A DNA stretch of 64,000 nt. Origin: Branchiibius sp. NY16-3462-2. GTDB lineage: Bacteria; Actinomycetota; Actinomycetes; Actinomycetales; Dermatophilaceae. The notes beneath the pieces were generated by a model. That model searched no databases and had not been told where the DNA came from. It saw nothing but the letters and a program-made list of their open reading frames with translations. Position numbers and translations under genes: made by a program. This document shows positions 24,146 to 33,354 of the stretch, in pieces (positions within the stretch are counted from its first letter, which is position 1; each line of letters begins with the position of its first letter). The DNA is taken from the NCBI RefSeq assembly GCF_001594145.1, contig NZ_LVCF01000025.1:310001-374000 (forward strand). The letters run 5' to 3'.

Positions 24146-25339
24146 TCAGGCCGCGGCCGTGTCGGTCTCCACGACGTTGGGCCGGACGCGCGACGGCAGC
24201 GCGGTCGGCTCGACCCGCTTGCGACGCGACGGGAACTTCAGCTTCGCGGCCAGGTGGTTGGGCAGCGAGAGGCGGATGACCTTCATCCACGCCGAGCCGA
24301 CCTGCTTGGGCAGCGGACCGGTCATGTACTGCAGGCCGTAGCGCTCGCACACGTCCTTCACCGCCGGAGCGATCTCCTGGTAGCGGTTGCTCGGCAGGTC
24401 GGGGAAGAGGTGGTGCTCGATCTGGTAGCTCAGGTTGCCGGTCGCGATGTGCATCGCCTTGGAGCCGGAGATGTTGGCCGAGCCGATCATCTGACGCAGG
24501 TACCAGTCACCGCGGGTCTCCCCGACGATCGAGGTGCGGGTGAAGGTCTCGACACCCTCGGGGAAGTGACCGCACATGATGACCGAGTGGCTCCAGATGT
24601 TGCGGGTCACGTTGGCGATGGCGTTGGCGGCCAGGGTGGTCTTCCAGGCGCCGAACGGGGCGGCGAGCAGCGGGTTCAGGACGTAGTCCTTGGTCATCTG
24701 CTTGCGGATCTTGTTCAGGACCTTCGTGCCGTTGGTCTTGAAGACTTCCTTGTCGCCCTTGCCGGCCATGACCTTGCCGATCTCCAGGTCGTAGGCAGCG
24801 ATGCCGTACTCGAAGAAGCAGGCGTTGATGCCGTTCCAGAGCGGCTGCGCCAGGTAGAACGGGCTCCAGCGCTGGTCCTCATCGACCCGCATGATGCCGT
24901 AGCCCAGGTCGTTGTCCTTGCCCAGCACGTTGGTGTAGGTGTGGTGCAACTCGTTGTGCGAGTGCTTCCACAGCTCGGCCGGGGCGGCGTTGTCCCACTC
25001 CCAGGTGGTGGAGTGGATCTTCGGGTCACGCATCCAGTCCCACTGGCCGTGCATCACGTTGTGCCCGATCTCCATGTTCTCCAGGATCTTCGCAACGGCC
25101 AGACCCGCGGTGCCGACGAAGAACGCGGGCTTCCACTTGGAGGCCAGCAGCACGCCGCGGCTGCCCATTTCGAGCCAGCGCTGGGTCTTGATCACCCGGC
25201 GGATGTAGCGCGCGTCCGCCTCGCCACGGGTGTCGATGACCGACTGGCGGATGGCGTCGAGCTCGACGGCGAGCGCGTCGATGTCCTCGCGGGTGAGGTG
25301 GTCGATCGGGCTGGTTTCCTTGCGCTGCAGGGCAGTCAT
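24146..25339 (-). CDS. Membrane fatty acyl desaturase (DesA3-like)
   Basis: 397 residues from the ATG at 25339, which has AGGAAAGG upstream. The three histidine clusters of diiron membrane desaturases are HNVMH near residue 97, HNELHH near 131 and QIEHH near 315. Hydrophobic helices flank them. It likely inserts a cis double bond in stearoyl-type acyl chains for membrane lipids. It lies 65 bases downstream of a ferredoxin reductase gene, as in the mycobacterial DesA3 / Rv3230c pair, which suggests direct electron transfer. Confidence 0.92.
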   Translation of the reverse strand: MTALQRKETSPIDHLTREDIDALAVELDAIRQSVIDTRGEADARYIRRVIKTQRWLEMGSRGVLLASKWKPAFFVGTAGLAVAKILENMEIGHNVMHGQWDWMRDPKIHSTTWEWDNAAPAELWKHSHNELHHTYTNVLGKDNDLGYGIMRVDEDQRWSPFYLAQPLWNGINACFFEYGIAAYDLEIGKVMAGKGDKEVFKTNGTKVLNKIRKQMTKDYVLNPLLAAPFGAWKTTLAANAIANVTRNIWSHSVIMCGHFPEGVETFTRTSIVGETRGDWYLRQMIGSANISGSKAMHIATGNLSYQIEHHLFPDLPSNRYQEIAPAVKDVCERYGLQYMTGPLPKQVGSAWMKVIRLSLPNHLAAKLKFPSRRKRVEPTALPSRVRPNVVETDTAAA

Positions 25340-25404
25340 GGGTTGCCTTTCCTGGTTCCGGTACGTCGAGTGGTCGAGTTGGTCTGTTGGTTCGTCGATC
25401 GCGG

Positions 25405-26568
25405 TTAGAGGACGATTTCGCACTTCCCGGCCGCGGCCGAGATGCAGGTCTGGACGAGGACGTTGTCGCCCTCGAGGGCTTGGGTGACTTCACCGGTGCG
25501 CAGGTCGCGGACCGCGCCTTCCCGCATCGGCAGGACGCAGCCGTAACAGATGCCCATGCGGCACCCGGACGGCATGAGGACGCCGGCTTCTTCGCCGATG
25601 TCGAGGATCGGTCGTGCGCCGTCGCACTCGAGTTCTTTGTCGATCTCGGTGAAGTGGACCGTGCCGCCCTCACCCGGCTCGACCAGCTTGGGCCGGAACT
25701 GCTCGACGATGAGCTGGTCGCGCCGACCCTCGCGCTCCCAGTGCTCTTCGAGCATCTCCAGCATGCCGGCGGGGCCACAGGCGAAGGTCTGCCGCTCGCG
25801 CCAGTCGGGCACGAGGCTGTCGAGTTCGACCGGGTCGAGCATGCCGTGGGTGTCGGTGTGCCGCTCGAGCAGCGTGAGGCGGCCCTGCTGCGCGAGGTCG
25901 TGCAATTCGGTGGCGAAGATGACGTCTTCAGGGCGGGGTGCCGAGTGCAGCATGACGACATCGAGGTCCTGCTGTGCGCCGACGGTGTGCCGCAGGATGC
26001 CCATCGCGGGCGTGATGCCGCTACCACCGGTCAGCAACAGCACCGGCTTGTCGAGGTTGTCGGGCAGGACGAAGTCACCCTCGGCCTGCTCCATCTGCAC
26101 GATCTGCCCCTCGCGCAGGTGCTCGTGCAGGTAGGTGCTGACCGCGCCGCCGGTGAGTGCTTTGACGGTGACTGCGATCAGGCCGTCGGTGCGCGGCCCG
26201 GAGGTGATGGAGTAGGCGCGCCACAGTCGGATGCCGTTGATGTCGACACCGATGCGGGTGTACTGACCCGGCTTGTGGCCCTTCCAGGTGCGGCCCGGCT
26301 GGATGACGACGGTGATCGCATCCTCGGTCTCCCGCACGATCTGCTGCACCCGGCCCCGCAGGATGGTCGAGGTCTTCAGCGGGTCGACGAGGTCGATGAA
26401 GTCCTCGGGCAGCAGCGGGGTGGTGAAGCCCTTGACGACGCTGAAGGCGCGCTGCTTCCACTTCGACGCCTCCGTGCCCTGCGGCCGGAAGCGGTCACCG
26501 GAGTTGCGCACCGGCTTGCCCGAGGGCTGCCGGGCCAGGGCTCCGGTGTCATCGGTCCGCATGAACAT
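25405..26568 (-). CDS. Ferredoxin reductase with C-terminal 2Fe-2S domain (desaturase partner)
   Basis: 387 residues. An FAD-binding domain has RAYSITS near 125, the NAD(P) site has LLLTGGSGITPAMG near 180, and the ferredoxin domain ends with CRMGICYGC plus a distant CIS (C-x4-C-x2-C-x~30-C), the plant-type 2Fe-2S ligands. It would pass electrons from NAD(P)H to the desaturase. I use the ATG at 26568; another in-frame ATG at 26562 is possible. The gene is divergent from a PucR-like regulator. Confidence 0.9.
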   Translation of the reverse strand: MFMRTDDTGALARQPSGKPVRNSGDRFRPQGTEASKWKQRAFSVVKGFTTPLLPEDFIDLVDPLKTSTILRGRVQQIVRETEDAITVVIQPGRTWKGHKPGQYTRIGVDINGIRLWRAYSITSGPRTDGLIAVTVKALTGGAVSTYLHEHLREGQIVQMEQAEGDFVLPDNLDKPVLLLTGGSGITPAMGILRHTVGAQQDLDVVMLHSAPRPEDVIFATELHDLAQQGRLTLLERHTDTHGMLDPVELDSLVPDWRERQTFACGPAGMLEMLEEHWEREGRRDQLIVEQFRPKLVEPGEGGTVHFTEIDKELECDGARPILDIGEEAGVLMPSGCRMGICYGCVLPMREGAVRDLRTGEVTQALEGDNVLVQTCISAAAGKCEIVL

Positions 26569-26641
26569 CACCACCCTGCCAGTGTGGTGCGTTTCAGGGC
26601 GTAAAATCTTGGCCACGCGACGTGAATCTGCGCCGCGGAAC

Positions 26642-26656
26642 TGTTCATCACGAACA
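26642..26656. promoter_or_regulatory. Inverted repeat TGTTC-N5-GAACA between reductase and regulator
   Basis: A perfect five-base inverted repeat with a five-base centre lies 15 bases before the regulator ATG and 74 bases from the reductase start. It is a candidate operator for the divergent pair. Confidence 0.4.
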
Positions 26657-26670
26657 AAGCAGGGGCAACC

Positions 26671-27825
26671 ATGAACACCGAGGTCACCAGTCCCGCGCTG
26701 GGCGCTCGCCAAGTGGCGGCGGTGAGCCGCGAACTACCGCGGATCGCGGTGCAGTGTGTCGACGCCATCGTGACCGAGGTGCCCGCCTACCGCGTGACCC
26801 TGCGCGGAGATCTGCGGGTGGCGATTGAGCAGGCCGTGCAGCTTGCCCTGGCCGGCTTCCTTCGCCTGGCGGCCGGCCGACGCGTGGGCGATCCGTCGAC
26901 TCCCATCGAGCAGTCCCTGGCCGGTGCGTATGAGTTGGGTCGCGGTGAGGCCAAGAGCGGCCGGCGGATGGATTCATTGCTGTCGGCCTACCGCGTGGGG
27001 GCGCGTACGGCGTGGCGCGAGATGTCGTCGCTGCCCGCCGTGCAGAAGGCCTCGGCCTCGGACGTCGCCCACTTCGCGGAGTTGGTGTTCGCCTACATCG
27101 ACGAGTTGTCCGCGTCGTCGGTGACGGGTCACGTGGATGAGCTGACCGATGAAACCAACTCTCGCGGCCGATTGGCGAATGCGCTTCTGGCGGAACGTGA
27201 TCCGGCGACGATCGAAGCCCTCGCGGCGGAAACGGGCTGGGCGTTGCCCGAGTCCTTGACCGCCGTACTGGTAGCGCCGACCAGGCTGTCCACGCTCCTC
27301 GGACGCCTGCCCGACGGCTGGTTGCGGGCCACGGACGATCCCGGCCGGCACGGCCTGACCGTCTTCCTCGTGCCCGGCGGCCGGGTCCGCTTGCTCAAGG
27401 CGTTGGGCGATCGACGCGCGTACGTCGGGCCCACCCGTCCGTGGGCGCAGGTCGCCACCTCTTACGGCCGGGCCACGCGCGCTGCGGAGTTGGACGCGTT
27501 GGGCGCCTTCGCGGCGGTCGAAGGGCCGATCGACACCGATGCGCACCTGTCGACCCTGGTGCTGAACTCCGACCCCGGAGCGCTCGCCGATCTGCGGACC
27601 CGGGTGCTCGATCCGCTCTCGGCAGAGAACGAGTCCTCCCGCGACCGCCTGGCCGAGACCCTGCGGTCATGGTTGTTGCACCAGGGCCGGCGGGACGCAG
27701 TGGCTGCCGAGCTACACGTGCACCCGCAGACGGTGCGCTACCGGATGACGCGGATCAGGGAGTTGTACGGCGACCGCCTGGACGACCCTTTTGTCGTTCG
27801 CGACCTCGTGATCGCCCTCGGCTGA
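26671..27825 (+). CDS. PucR/CdaR-family transcriptional regulator
   Basis: 384 residues. The N-terminal half is helical and resembles the RsbRD-like sensor region of actinobacterial PucR proteins (SGRRMDSLLSAYRVGAR near 95). The C-terminal 60 residues hold the PucR helix-turn-helix, with LLHQGRRDAVAAELHVHPQ followed by TVRYRMTRIRELYG. CAGGGG precedes the ATG. Being divergent from the reductase-desaturase pair, it likely controls membrane-lipid desaturation. Confidence 0.82.
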   Translation: MNTEVTSPALGARQVAAVSRELPRIAVQCVDAIVTEVPAYRVTLRGDLRVAIEQAVQLALAGFLRLAAGRRVGDPSTPIEQSLAGAYELGRGEAKSGRRMDSLLSAYRVGARTAWREMSSLPAVQKASASDVAHFAELVFAYIDELSASSVTGHVDELTDETNSRGRLANALLAERDPATIEALAAETGWALPESLTAVLVAPTRLSTLLGRLPDGWLRATDDPGRHGLTVFLVPGGRVRLLKALGDRRAYVGPTRPWAQVATSYGRATRAAELDALGAFAAVEGPIDTDAHLSTLVLNSDPGALADLRTRVLDPLSAENESSRDRLAETLRSWLLHQGRRDAVAAELHVHPQTVRYRMTRIRELYGDRLDDPFVVRDLVIALG

Positions 27826-27879
27826 CCGCCCCCGCCGCCTTTCCGCCTCCACCGCGCTTTCACCCGCTTTGTGACAGGT

Positions 27880-27908
27880 TGTCCCACCGTGCCGCGATTC
27901 GTGGGACA
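27880..27908. promoter_or_regulatory. Inverted repeat TGTCCCAC-N13-GTGGGACA upstream of the flavin monooxygenase
   Basis: An eight-base perfect inverted repeat, 175 bases before the monooxygenase ATG and 55 after the PucR-like stop. The arms match those at 20465-20485. The rest of the 258-base gap (27826-28083) shows no gene; a weaker CCAA...TTGG pair lies near 27970. Confidence 0.45.
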
Positions 27909-28083
27909 TCCCGTGCCGAAGTCGACGGGGCTGCGAGCCCGGTCATCGGATTCTTTGAAGTAGAAGGCCAATAACATCTGTTGGACAGGCACTAGTCGTG
28001 TCGTCAAGACTTTTCCTACCGTCCTTCAACCATCAGGCCGGCGCAACGTCGCGCAGCGCAGATGACGACCGGAAGAGTCCACC

Positions 28084-29346
28084 ATGTCTGAATCCACCGA
28101 ACCGCTGCGTGACGTCGAGGTCGCTGTGATCGGAGCCGGTCAAGCCGGCGTTGCCGCGAGCGAACACCTCGGTCGGTACGGGATCGATTACGTGGTCCTG
28201 GAACGCGACCGCATCGCCGAGCGCTGGCGCACCGAGCGGTGGGACTCGTTGGTCGCCAACGGTCCTGCGTGGCACGACCGCTTCCCCGGTCTGGAGTTCG
28301 ACGACGTCGGCCCTGACGGGTTCGCCGCCAAGGAGCAGGTTGCGCAGTACTTCGAGAAGTACGCCGCGATGATCGACGCGCCCATCCGCACCGGCGTCAA
28401 CGTCACCAGCGTGCAGCGCCTGGACGGCAGCCCCGGGTTCCGGGTCGAGACGTCAGACGGTTCGTTCACCGCCCGGTACGTCGTGGTGGCGACCGGACCC
28501 TTCCAGACCCCCGTGTTCCCACCGATCGTCCCGCAGAGCGACGGCATCACCCAGATCCACTCCTCGTCGTACTACAACCCGCAGCAGCTGGCGCCCGGCA
28601 ACGTCCTGGTGGTCGGCGCCGGCTCCTCCGGGGTGCAGATCGCCGAAGAGCTCAACACCGCGGGGCGAGAGGTCTACCTGTCCGTCGGCCCGCACGACCG
28701 GCCCCCGAGGTCGTACCGCGGCCGCGACTTCGTCTGGTGGCTGGGCGTTCTCGGCCTGTGGGATGCGGAAACCCCGCCGCAGGGAGCCGAGCACGTGACG
28801 ATTGCCGTCAGCGGTGCAAACGGCGGTCACACGGTCGACTTCCGCCGACTGGCCGAGGCCGGCATCACCCTCGTCGGGCGCACCGAGGCCTACCAGGATG
28901 GCTCACTGACCTTCGCCGATGACCTGGCCACCAACATCGCCCTCGGCGACGCGAACTACCTCGCGCTGCTGGATGCCGCTGATGCGTACATCGAGCGCAA
29001 CGGCCTGGACCTGCCCGAAGAGCCCGAGGCGCGCGTCATCGGACCGGACCCGGCCTGTGTCACCAGCCCGCTGCACGAGCTCGATCTCGCCGCTGCCGGG
29101 ATCACCACGATCATCTGGGCCACCGGTTTCACCCAGGACTACGACTGGCTGAAGGTCGACGCCTTTGACGAGAGCGGGCGACCGATCCAGCGTCGCGGTG
29201 TCAGCGCCGAACCCGGGGTCTACTTCCTGGGCCTGCCGTGGCTGTCCCGGCGCGGCTCGAGCTTCATCTGGGGTGTCTGGCACGACGCGAAGTACGTCGC
29301 TGACCACATCCAGACCCAGCGCGGCTACCTCGCCTACGAGGACTGA
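28084..29346 (+). CDS. Flavin-containing monooxygenase-like NAD(P)/FAD protein
   Basis: 420 residues with two Rossmann motifs: GAGQAGVAASEHL near residue 17 for FAD and GAGSSGVQIAEEL near 177 for NADPH. An ATG (ATGF) motif near 345 (IIWATGFTQDY) is typical of FMOs, Baeyer-Villiger relatives and CzcO-like proteins. GGAAGAG precedes the ATG. Substrate unknown. A strong hairpin separates it from the convergent TMADH-like gene. Confidence 0.87.
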   Translation: MSESTEPLRDVEVAVIGAGQAGVAASEHLGRYGIDYVVLERDRIAERWRTERWDSLVANGPAWHDRFPGLEFDDVGPDGFAAKEQVAQYFEKYAAMIDAPIRTGVNVTSVQRLDGSPGFRVETSDGSFTARYVVVATGPFQTPVFPPIVPQSDGITQIHSSSYYNPQQLAPGNVLVVGAGSSGVQIAEELNTAGREVYLSVGPHDRPPRSYRGRDFVWWLGVLGLWDAETPPQGAEHVTIAVSGANGGHTVDFRRLAEAGITLVGRTEAYQDGSLTFADDLATNIALGDANYLALLDAADAYIERNGLDLPEEPEARVIGPDPACVTSPLHELDLAAAGITTIIWATGFTQDYDWLKVDAFDESGRPIQRRGVSAEPGVYFLGLPWLSRRGSSFIWGVWHDAKYVADHIQTQRGYLAYED

Positions 29347-29365
29347 GCGAAACCCGTTGAGCGCA

Positions 29366-29430
29366 AACCTTTTTGGCGCCGTGGCGACACGATTCTTCGA
29401 GAATCACGTCGCTACGGCGCCAAGAAGGTT
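29366..29430. terminator. Bidirectional long hairpin between convergent genes
   Basis: A stem of about 31 bases with four mismatches and a three-base loop (arms start AACCTT and end AAGGTT) occupies almost the whole gap between the monooxygenase and the TMADH-like gene. It would fold on either transcript. Confidence 0.8.
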
Positions 29431-29439
29431 GAGAGGGAC

Positions 29440-31551
29440 CTACTGTTCGTAGGCCAGCGACCGGTCGAACTCCCACGCCGGGGCCAGCTGCGTGACCTCA
29501 CGCCGGAATTGCACCGCATCGTTGGCCAACACCGGCGCGTCGAACTCCTCGGCGGCCTTGCGGCCCGACCACACGGCAGCCGCGATCGTGCCCGGCGCCC
29601 AGCAGTCGCCCACCCCGCGCACAGTGGCCAACCGGCCGTCCGCTGCCAGTGGCGACAACTCGTTCAACAGGTCTTCCCGCGGCAGGCGAGCGGTCACCAT
29701 GACGACCGCATCCGCCTCGAGCGACCGCAGCCCGCCGGTGTAGACGTCTGCGACCTGGACCGATCCGGCATCGACCGACACCAACGCGGTGTCGATCACG
29801 CGAGTGACGCCCTTCTCGATCAACCGCGCCTGGATCTTGCCCACCTCGAAGGTGTGCTGGGTCCATGGCGACACCTGGGACGTCGTCGTCACGATCGACA
29901 CGTCGTACCCCTCCCCGGCCAGCAACTCCGCGACCACTCCACCCAGGTAGTAGTAGTCGTCGTCCCACACCACGACCTTCTTGCCCGAGGGCCGGGTCCC
30001 GGCAAACAGGTCGTTCGGCGTAAGGACGGAGGCGCCGTCCGCGATGGGAACCGGCGTCGTGTGCCAGCGGCCGACCCCGTCGGCTCGCCAGGTCGAACCC
30101 GTCGCCACGATCACGTTCTCGAACCCGAAGTCCTCGATATCGCCTGCGGTCATAGGGCTTTCGCGATACACCTCGACGTTCGGCAGATCGTCCAGCGCCA
30201 GTTCGCGGTAGTCGCGCACCCGTCCCCACGCACTCAGACCGGGCAGCTTGGACTCGTCGGTGACGCGCCCACCAAGGTGGCGCGAACCCTCGACCAGCGT
30301 CACTTCATACTCACGTACGCCGAGCGCCCGGGCCGCTTCCAATCCGGCTGGCCCTGCACCGACTACCAGCACTTTGGCCTTGGATTCGCGCACCCGGATC
30401 TTCTCCGGGTGCCAACCGCGCCGGAACTCCTCACCCATACTCGGGTTCTGCGTGCAGCGGATCACCGACATGGTCTGGTCACCGGTGACGCACACGTTGC
30501 AGCCGATGCACTCGCGGATCTTGTCCAGCCGACCAGAGCGAATCTTGTTGGGCAGGAACGGATCTGCGATCGATGGGCGAGCTGCACCGATTAGATCAAG
30601 GATGCCCTTGCGGACCTGGCGGACCATCTCATCCGGCGAGGTGAACCGGCCCACGCCCACGACCGGCTTGCTGGTCAACTGCTTCAACCCCGCGACGTAC
30701 TGCTCCTGACTGCCCTCGGCGCCGAAGCGCGACGTGAGCGAGCACTCCTCCCACGAGCCCATCGCGAAGTCCCACAGGTCCGGCACCTCACCGACCGTTT
30801 CCAGCACCGCCGAGATGTCCTCGCGACCCACGCCGCCGACCCCGAACTCGCCATCGACCGCGATCCGGCAGGCGACGGCGGCTCGACCGGCGACTTCCTC
30901 CTGGGTGTCCTCCAGGATCTCCCGCAGCAACCGCATCCGGTTCTGCACGGAGCCGCCGTACTCGTCCGTGCGCTGGTTGTAGCGCGGCGACAGGAAGTGG
31001 TGCAGCCCGCTGTACCCGTGAGCGGCGTACACATAGATCACGTCGTAACCCAGCTCGACCGATTTGCGGACGGCGGTGCGGTGCCACCGTCGCAGATCGG
31101 CGATATCGGCCTTGGTCATCGCTCGGGCCTGCACCGGCGCGATCGTGTCCGGCGCTACCGGCAGATGCGCCGGTCCCAACGGGGTTTCGCGGCTGTAGAG
31201 GTTCGGGGCGTTCATCCCGTTGTGCGCCAACTCGATACCCGCCAGCGCCCCGCCTTCGTGGATCGCGTCGGCGATCCGGGCGAGCACCGGCAGATCCTGG
31301 TCGTCCCAGATGCGCAACTCGATGAACGGGGCAATATCCGAGGTGGCGTGGATCTCGACCTGCTCGGTGCACACCACACCCCAGCCGCCCTCGGCCTTCA
31401 CGCGCCGCATCGCGGCTTGTGCGCTCGGATCGCGGTAGCCCATGCCGTTGCAGTGCGGGACCTGGTAGAAGCGGTTCTTGGTGGTGCGCGGACCGATCTG
31501 GACCGGCTCGAACAGAATGTCGTACGGCGAGGGGCTGGCCTGGTCAGTCAC
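29440..31551 (-). CDS. Trimethylamine/dimethylamine dehydrogenase-like FMN-4Fe4S-FAD oxidoreductase
   Basis: 703 residues in the TMADH order: FMN TIM barrel, 4Fe-4S site, then FAD- and NAD-like domains. The Cys that binds FMN covalently in TMADH is present (QVPHC, C34). The Tyr/His pair is Y175 and H178 (VYAAHGY), and the cluster ligands are C348, C351, C354 and C366. Against my memory of TMADH, the aromatic-bowl Trp near the cluster is missing and the third catalytic acid is Cys (C270). It probably demethylates a secondary or tertiary amine other than trimethylamine. The GTG start overlaps the upstream stop by four bases; it is last in the operon. Confidence 0.88.
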   Translation of the reverse strand: MTDQASPSPYDILFEPVQIGPRTTKNRFYQVPHCNGMGYRDPSAQAAMRRVKAEGGWGVVCTEQVEIHATSDIAPFIELRIWDDQDLPVLARIADAIHEGGALAGIELAHNGMNAPNLYSRETPLGPAHLPVAPDTIAPVQARAMTKADIADLRRWHRTAVRKSVELGYDVIYVYAAHGYSGLHHFLSPRYNQRTDEYGGSVQNRMRLLREILEDTQEEVAGRAAVACRIAVDGEFGVGGVGREDISAVLETVGEVPDLWDFAMGSWEECSLTSRFGAEGSQEQYVAGLKQLTSKPVVGVGRFTSPDEMVRQVRKGILDLIGAARPSIADPFLPNKIRSGRLDKIRECIGCNVCVTGDQTMSVIRCTQNPSMGEEFRRGWHPEKIRVRESKAKVLVVGAGPAGLEAARALGVREYEVTLVEGSRHLGGRVTDESKLPGLSAWGRVRDYRELALDDLPNVEVYRESPMTAGDIEDFGFENVIVATGSTWRADGVGRWHTTPVPIADGASVLTPNDLFAGTRPSGKKVVVWDDDYYYLGGVVAELLAGEGYDVSIVTTTSQVSPWTQHTFEVGKIQARLIEKGVTRVIDTALVSVDAGSVQVADVYTGGLRSLEADAVVMVTARLPREDLLNELSPLAADGRLATVRGVGDCWAPGTIAAAVWSGRKAAEEFDAPVLANDAVQFRREVTQLAPAWEFDRSLAYEQ

Positions 31552-32687
31552 GAGAGATCCTTGCTGGGTGAGAAATGGTCGATCGCGGTCCAGGCCAGGG
31601 CAACCGCTGCGTCGAACAGCGCTTGCTCGGCAACCGGTCCCACGCAGTGCTCGGCGAATTCCTTCTGATGGTTGACCGCCGGCAGGCTGCCCACACCGAT
31701 GTAGGGGTGAATGGCCGGGACAGTCAGCGACACGTTGCCCATATCGGTCGAGGCCCGATTCATCCGGCCGCCGAGATCAGCGTCGGCAAAGGATCGGCCG
31801 AGCGCGATTGCGTTGGCCTTGTAGAGCGCGAGAACGTCCTCTGCTGTGTGGAATTCGCTATACGGAGCGGACTCGGGCTCGATGCTCAAGGTGCACCCAG
31901 TCGCCAGAGCGCCTGCCTCGAAACACCGGCGGACCCGCTCCTCGACGGCCGTGAGCTCGGCCAACGTCTCGGCGCGCACGTACCACCGGCCCTCGGTCCG
32001 GTCGGGGATAACGTTCGGCGCATCGCCACCCTTGGTGACAATGCCGTGCACCCGCACGGATGCCGGAAGTTGTTGGCGCAGTAGGGCAATCGCGAGTTGC
32101 GCGATCGTGAAGGCGTCCGCCGCGTTGACCCCCTGCTCCGGATACGCGGCGGCGTGGGCCGCCTTGCCGGTGTAGGTGATGTGCGAATGGGAGACCGCGT
32201 ACGGCCGGGCTTCGGCAACGTCGACTGGTGCGGGGTGGGCCATCATCGCCAGGTCGAGACCGGCGAACGCGCCGCGTTCGAGCAGTTCGATCTTGCCACC
32301 ACCGCCCTCCTCGGCCGGCGTCCCGTAGACCTCCACCGTTAGATCCAGCGCAGAAGCGACAGCAGCCAGCGCACGACCAGCGCCGACAGCGACGGCCGAA
32401 ATGAGGTTGTGGCCGCAGGCGTGCCCCAGGCCCGGCAGCGCGTCGTACTCCGCCATGATGCCGACCCGGCGCGAACCCGATCCGGCCACGGCACGGAAAG
32501 CCGTCTCCAAACCGAGATAGGGCTGTTCCACGGTGAAGGCCGGCCCTAGCGCAGCCGCCACCGCCACACTCGAGCGATGCTCCTGCCAGGCCGTCTCCGG
32601 CGCAGCGTGCAACTGCTCGGACAACTCGACCAGCGACGGCCGCGAGGCGGAAACCGACTCGTAGGCCGTCGTTTTCAGGTCACTCAT
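31548..32687 (-). CDS. M20-family amidohydrolase (AbgB/carboxypeptidase-like)
   Basis: 379 residues. Metal ligands are seen in MAEYDALPGLGHACGHN (Asp and His) near residue 85, the catalytic Glu in GTPAEEGGGGK near 120, and a dimerisation insert with HAAAYPEQGVNA. These zinc enzymes cleave the amide of N-acyl amino compounds. The gene overlaps the upstream DUF1028 stop by eight bases and the downstream TMADH-like start by four, so it belongs to the same coupled operon and may release the amine substrate. Confidence 0.9.
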   Translation of the reverse strand: MSDLKTTAYESVSASRPSLVELSEQLHAAPETAWQEHRSSVAVAAALGPAFTVEQPYLGLETAFRAVAGSGSRRVGIMAEYDALPGLGHACGHNLISAVAVGAGRALAAVASALDLTVEVYGTPAEEGGGGKIELLERGAFAGLDLAMMAHPAPVDVAEARPYAVSHSHITYTGKAAHAAAYPEQGVNAADAFTIAQLAIALLRQQLPASVRVHGIVTKGGDAPNVIPDRTEGRWYVRAETLAELTAVEERVRRCFEAGALATGCTLSIEPESAPYSEFHTAEDVLALYKANAIALGRSFADADLGGRMNRASTDMGNVSLTVPAIHPYIGVGSLPAVNHQKEFAEHCVGPVAEQALFDAAVALAWTAIDHFSPSKDLS

Positions 32688-33354
32688 CGCCGGGAACCCC
32701 GTAGGCCGGTGCCGTGCTGGGGTCCAGTCCCCGGGTGACGTAATCCGCCTCCTGGGGGGCCCACAACTCCCACAACTGCTGCAGATCCGACAGCGGCGAA
32801 TCCGACCAGTCGACCCGGAGATCGGTCACCGGCCAGGACACCTGATCCACGATCAACATCCCGGCCGAATGCACCGGACCAGCCTCGCCGCCCGCGTCCG
32901 CTCCCGCACGCAGCGCCGCGATCAGGCGGTCGCCCAGTGGTAACTGCGAAGTCCGCTCGAACTCGGCCAGCATCGCAGCGGGCACCCCGTCGTTCGCCAG
33001 CAGATTGCCCGCAGCCACCGCACCGTCACCGACCGCACTGCCGTGCACGCCGAGCGTGCGCGGTCCGGAATGCGCTGCCGCGCCGCCTTGTCCGTCGACG
33101 ATCGTCAGCTGGCGGTAGTCGCTGAACGGTCCGGCATCGACTACCAGATCCAACGCTTCCTGGGCGGAGTGTCCGGCAGCGACCGCGTCCAGGAGAGCCG
33201 TGCCCAGTGACGGGTCGGTGATGTTCTGGCTCGCCGCGACGCCGACTCCGGCCCGGGCGTGCGCACACCGGGCGGCGACCGCCGGGCTGGAGGAGGACAC
33301 GATGATGCCGAAGCGACCCGTGCGCGGGCATCGTGCCGCCAGGGAGAACGTCAC
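32680..33354 (-). CDS. DUF1028 Ntn-hydrolase-like protein
   Basis: 224 residues from the GTG at 33354; a longer reading is out of register with the family. It begins TFSLAARCPRTGRFG, as DUF1028 members do, followed by GIIVSSSSPAVAARC and the SQNITDP motif near 52. The fold is Ntn-hydrolase-like, so a peptide or amide hydrolase is likely, but no member has a settled substrate that I know. It overlaps ridA by four bases. Confidence 0.85.
   Translation of the reverse strand: MTFSLAARCPRTGRFGIIVSSSSPAVAARCAHARAGVGVAASQNITDPSLGTALLDAVAAGHSAQEALDLVVDAGPFSDYRQLTIVDGQGGAAAHSGPRTLGVHGSAVGDGAVAAGNLLANDGVPAAMLAEFERTSQLPLGDRLIAALRAGADAGGEAGPVHSAGMLIVDQVSWPVTDLRVDWSDSPLSDLQQLWELWAPQEADYVTRGLDPSTAPAYGVPGDE

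Noticed and set aside
24137..25408. 423-codon plus-strand frame opposite the desaturase gene
   Set aside because: Antisense shadow; the minus strand has all three desaturase histidine boxes.
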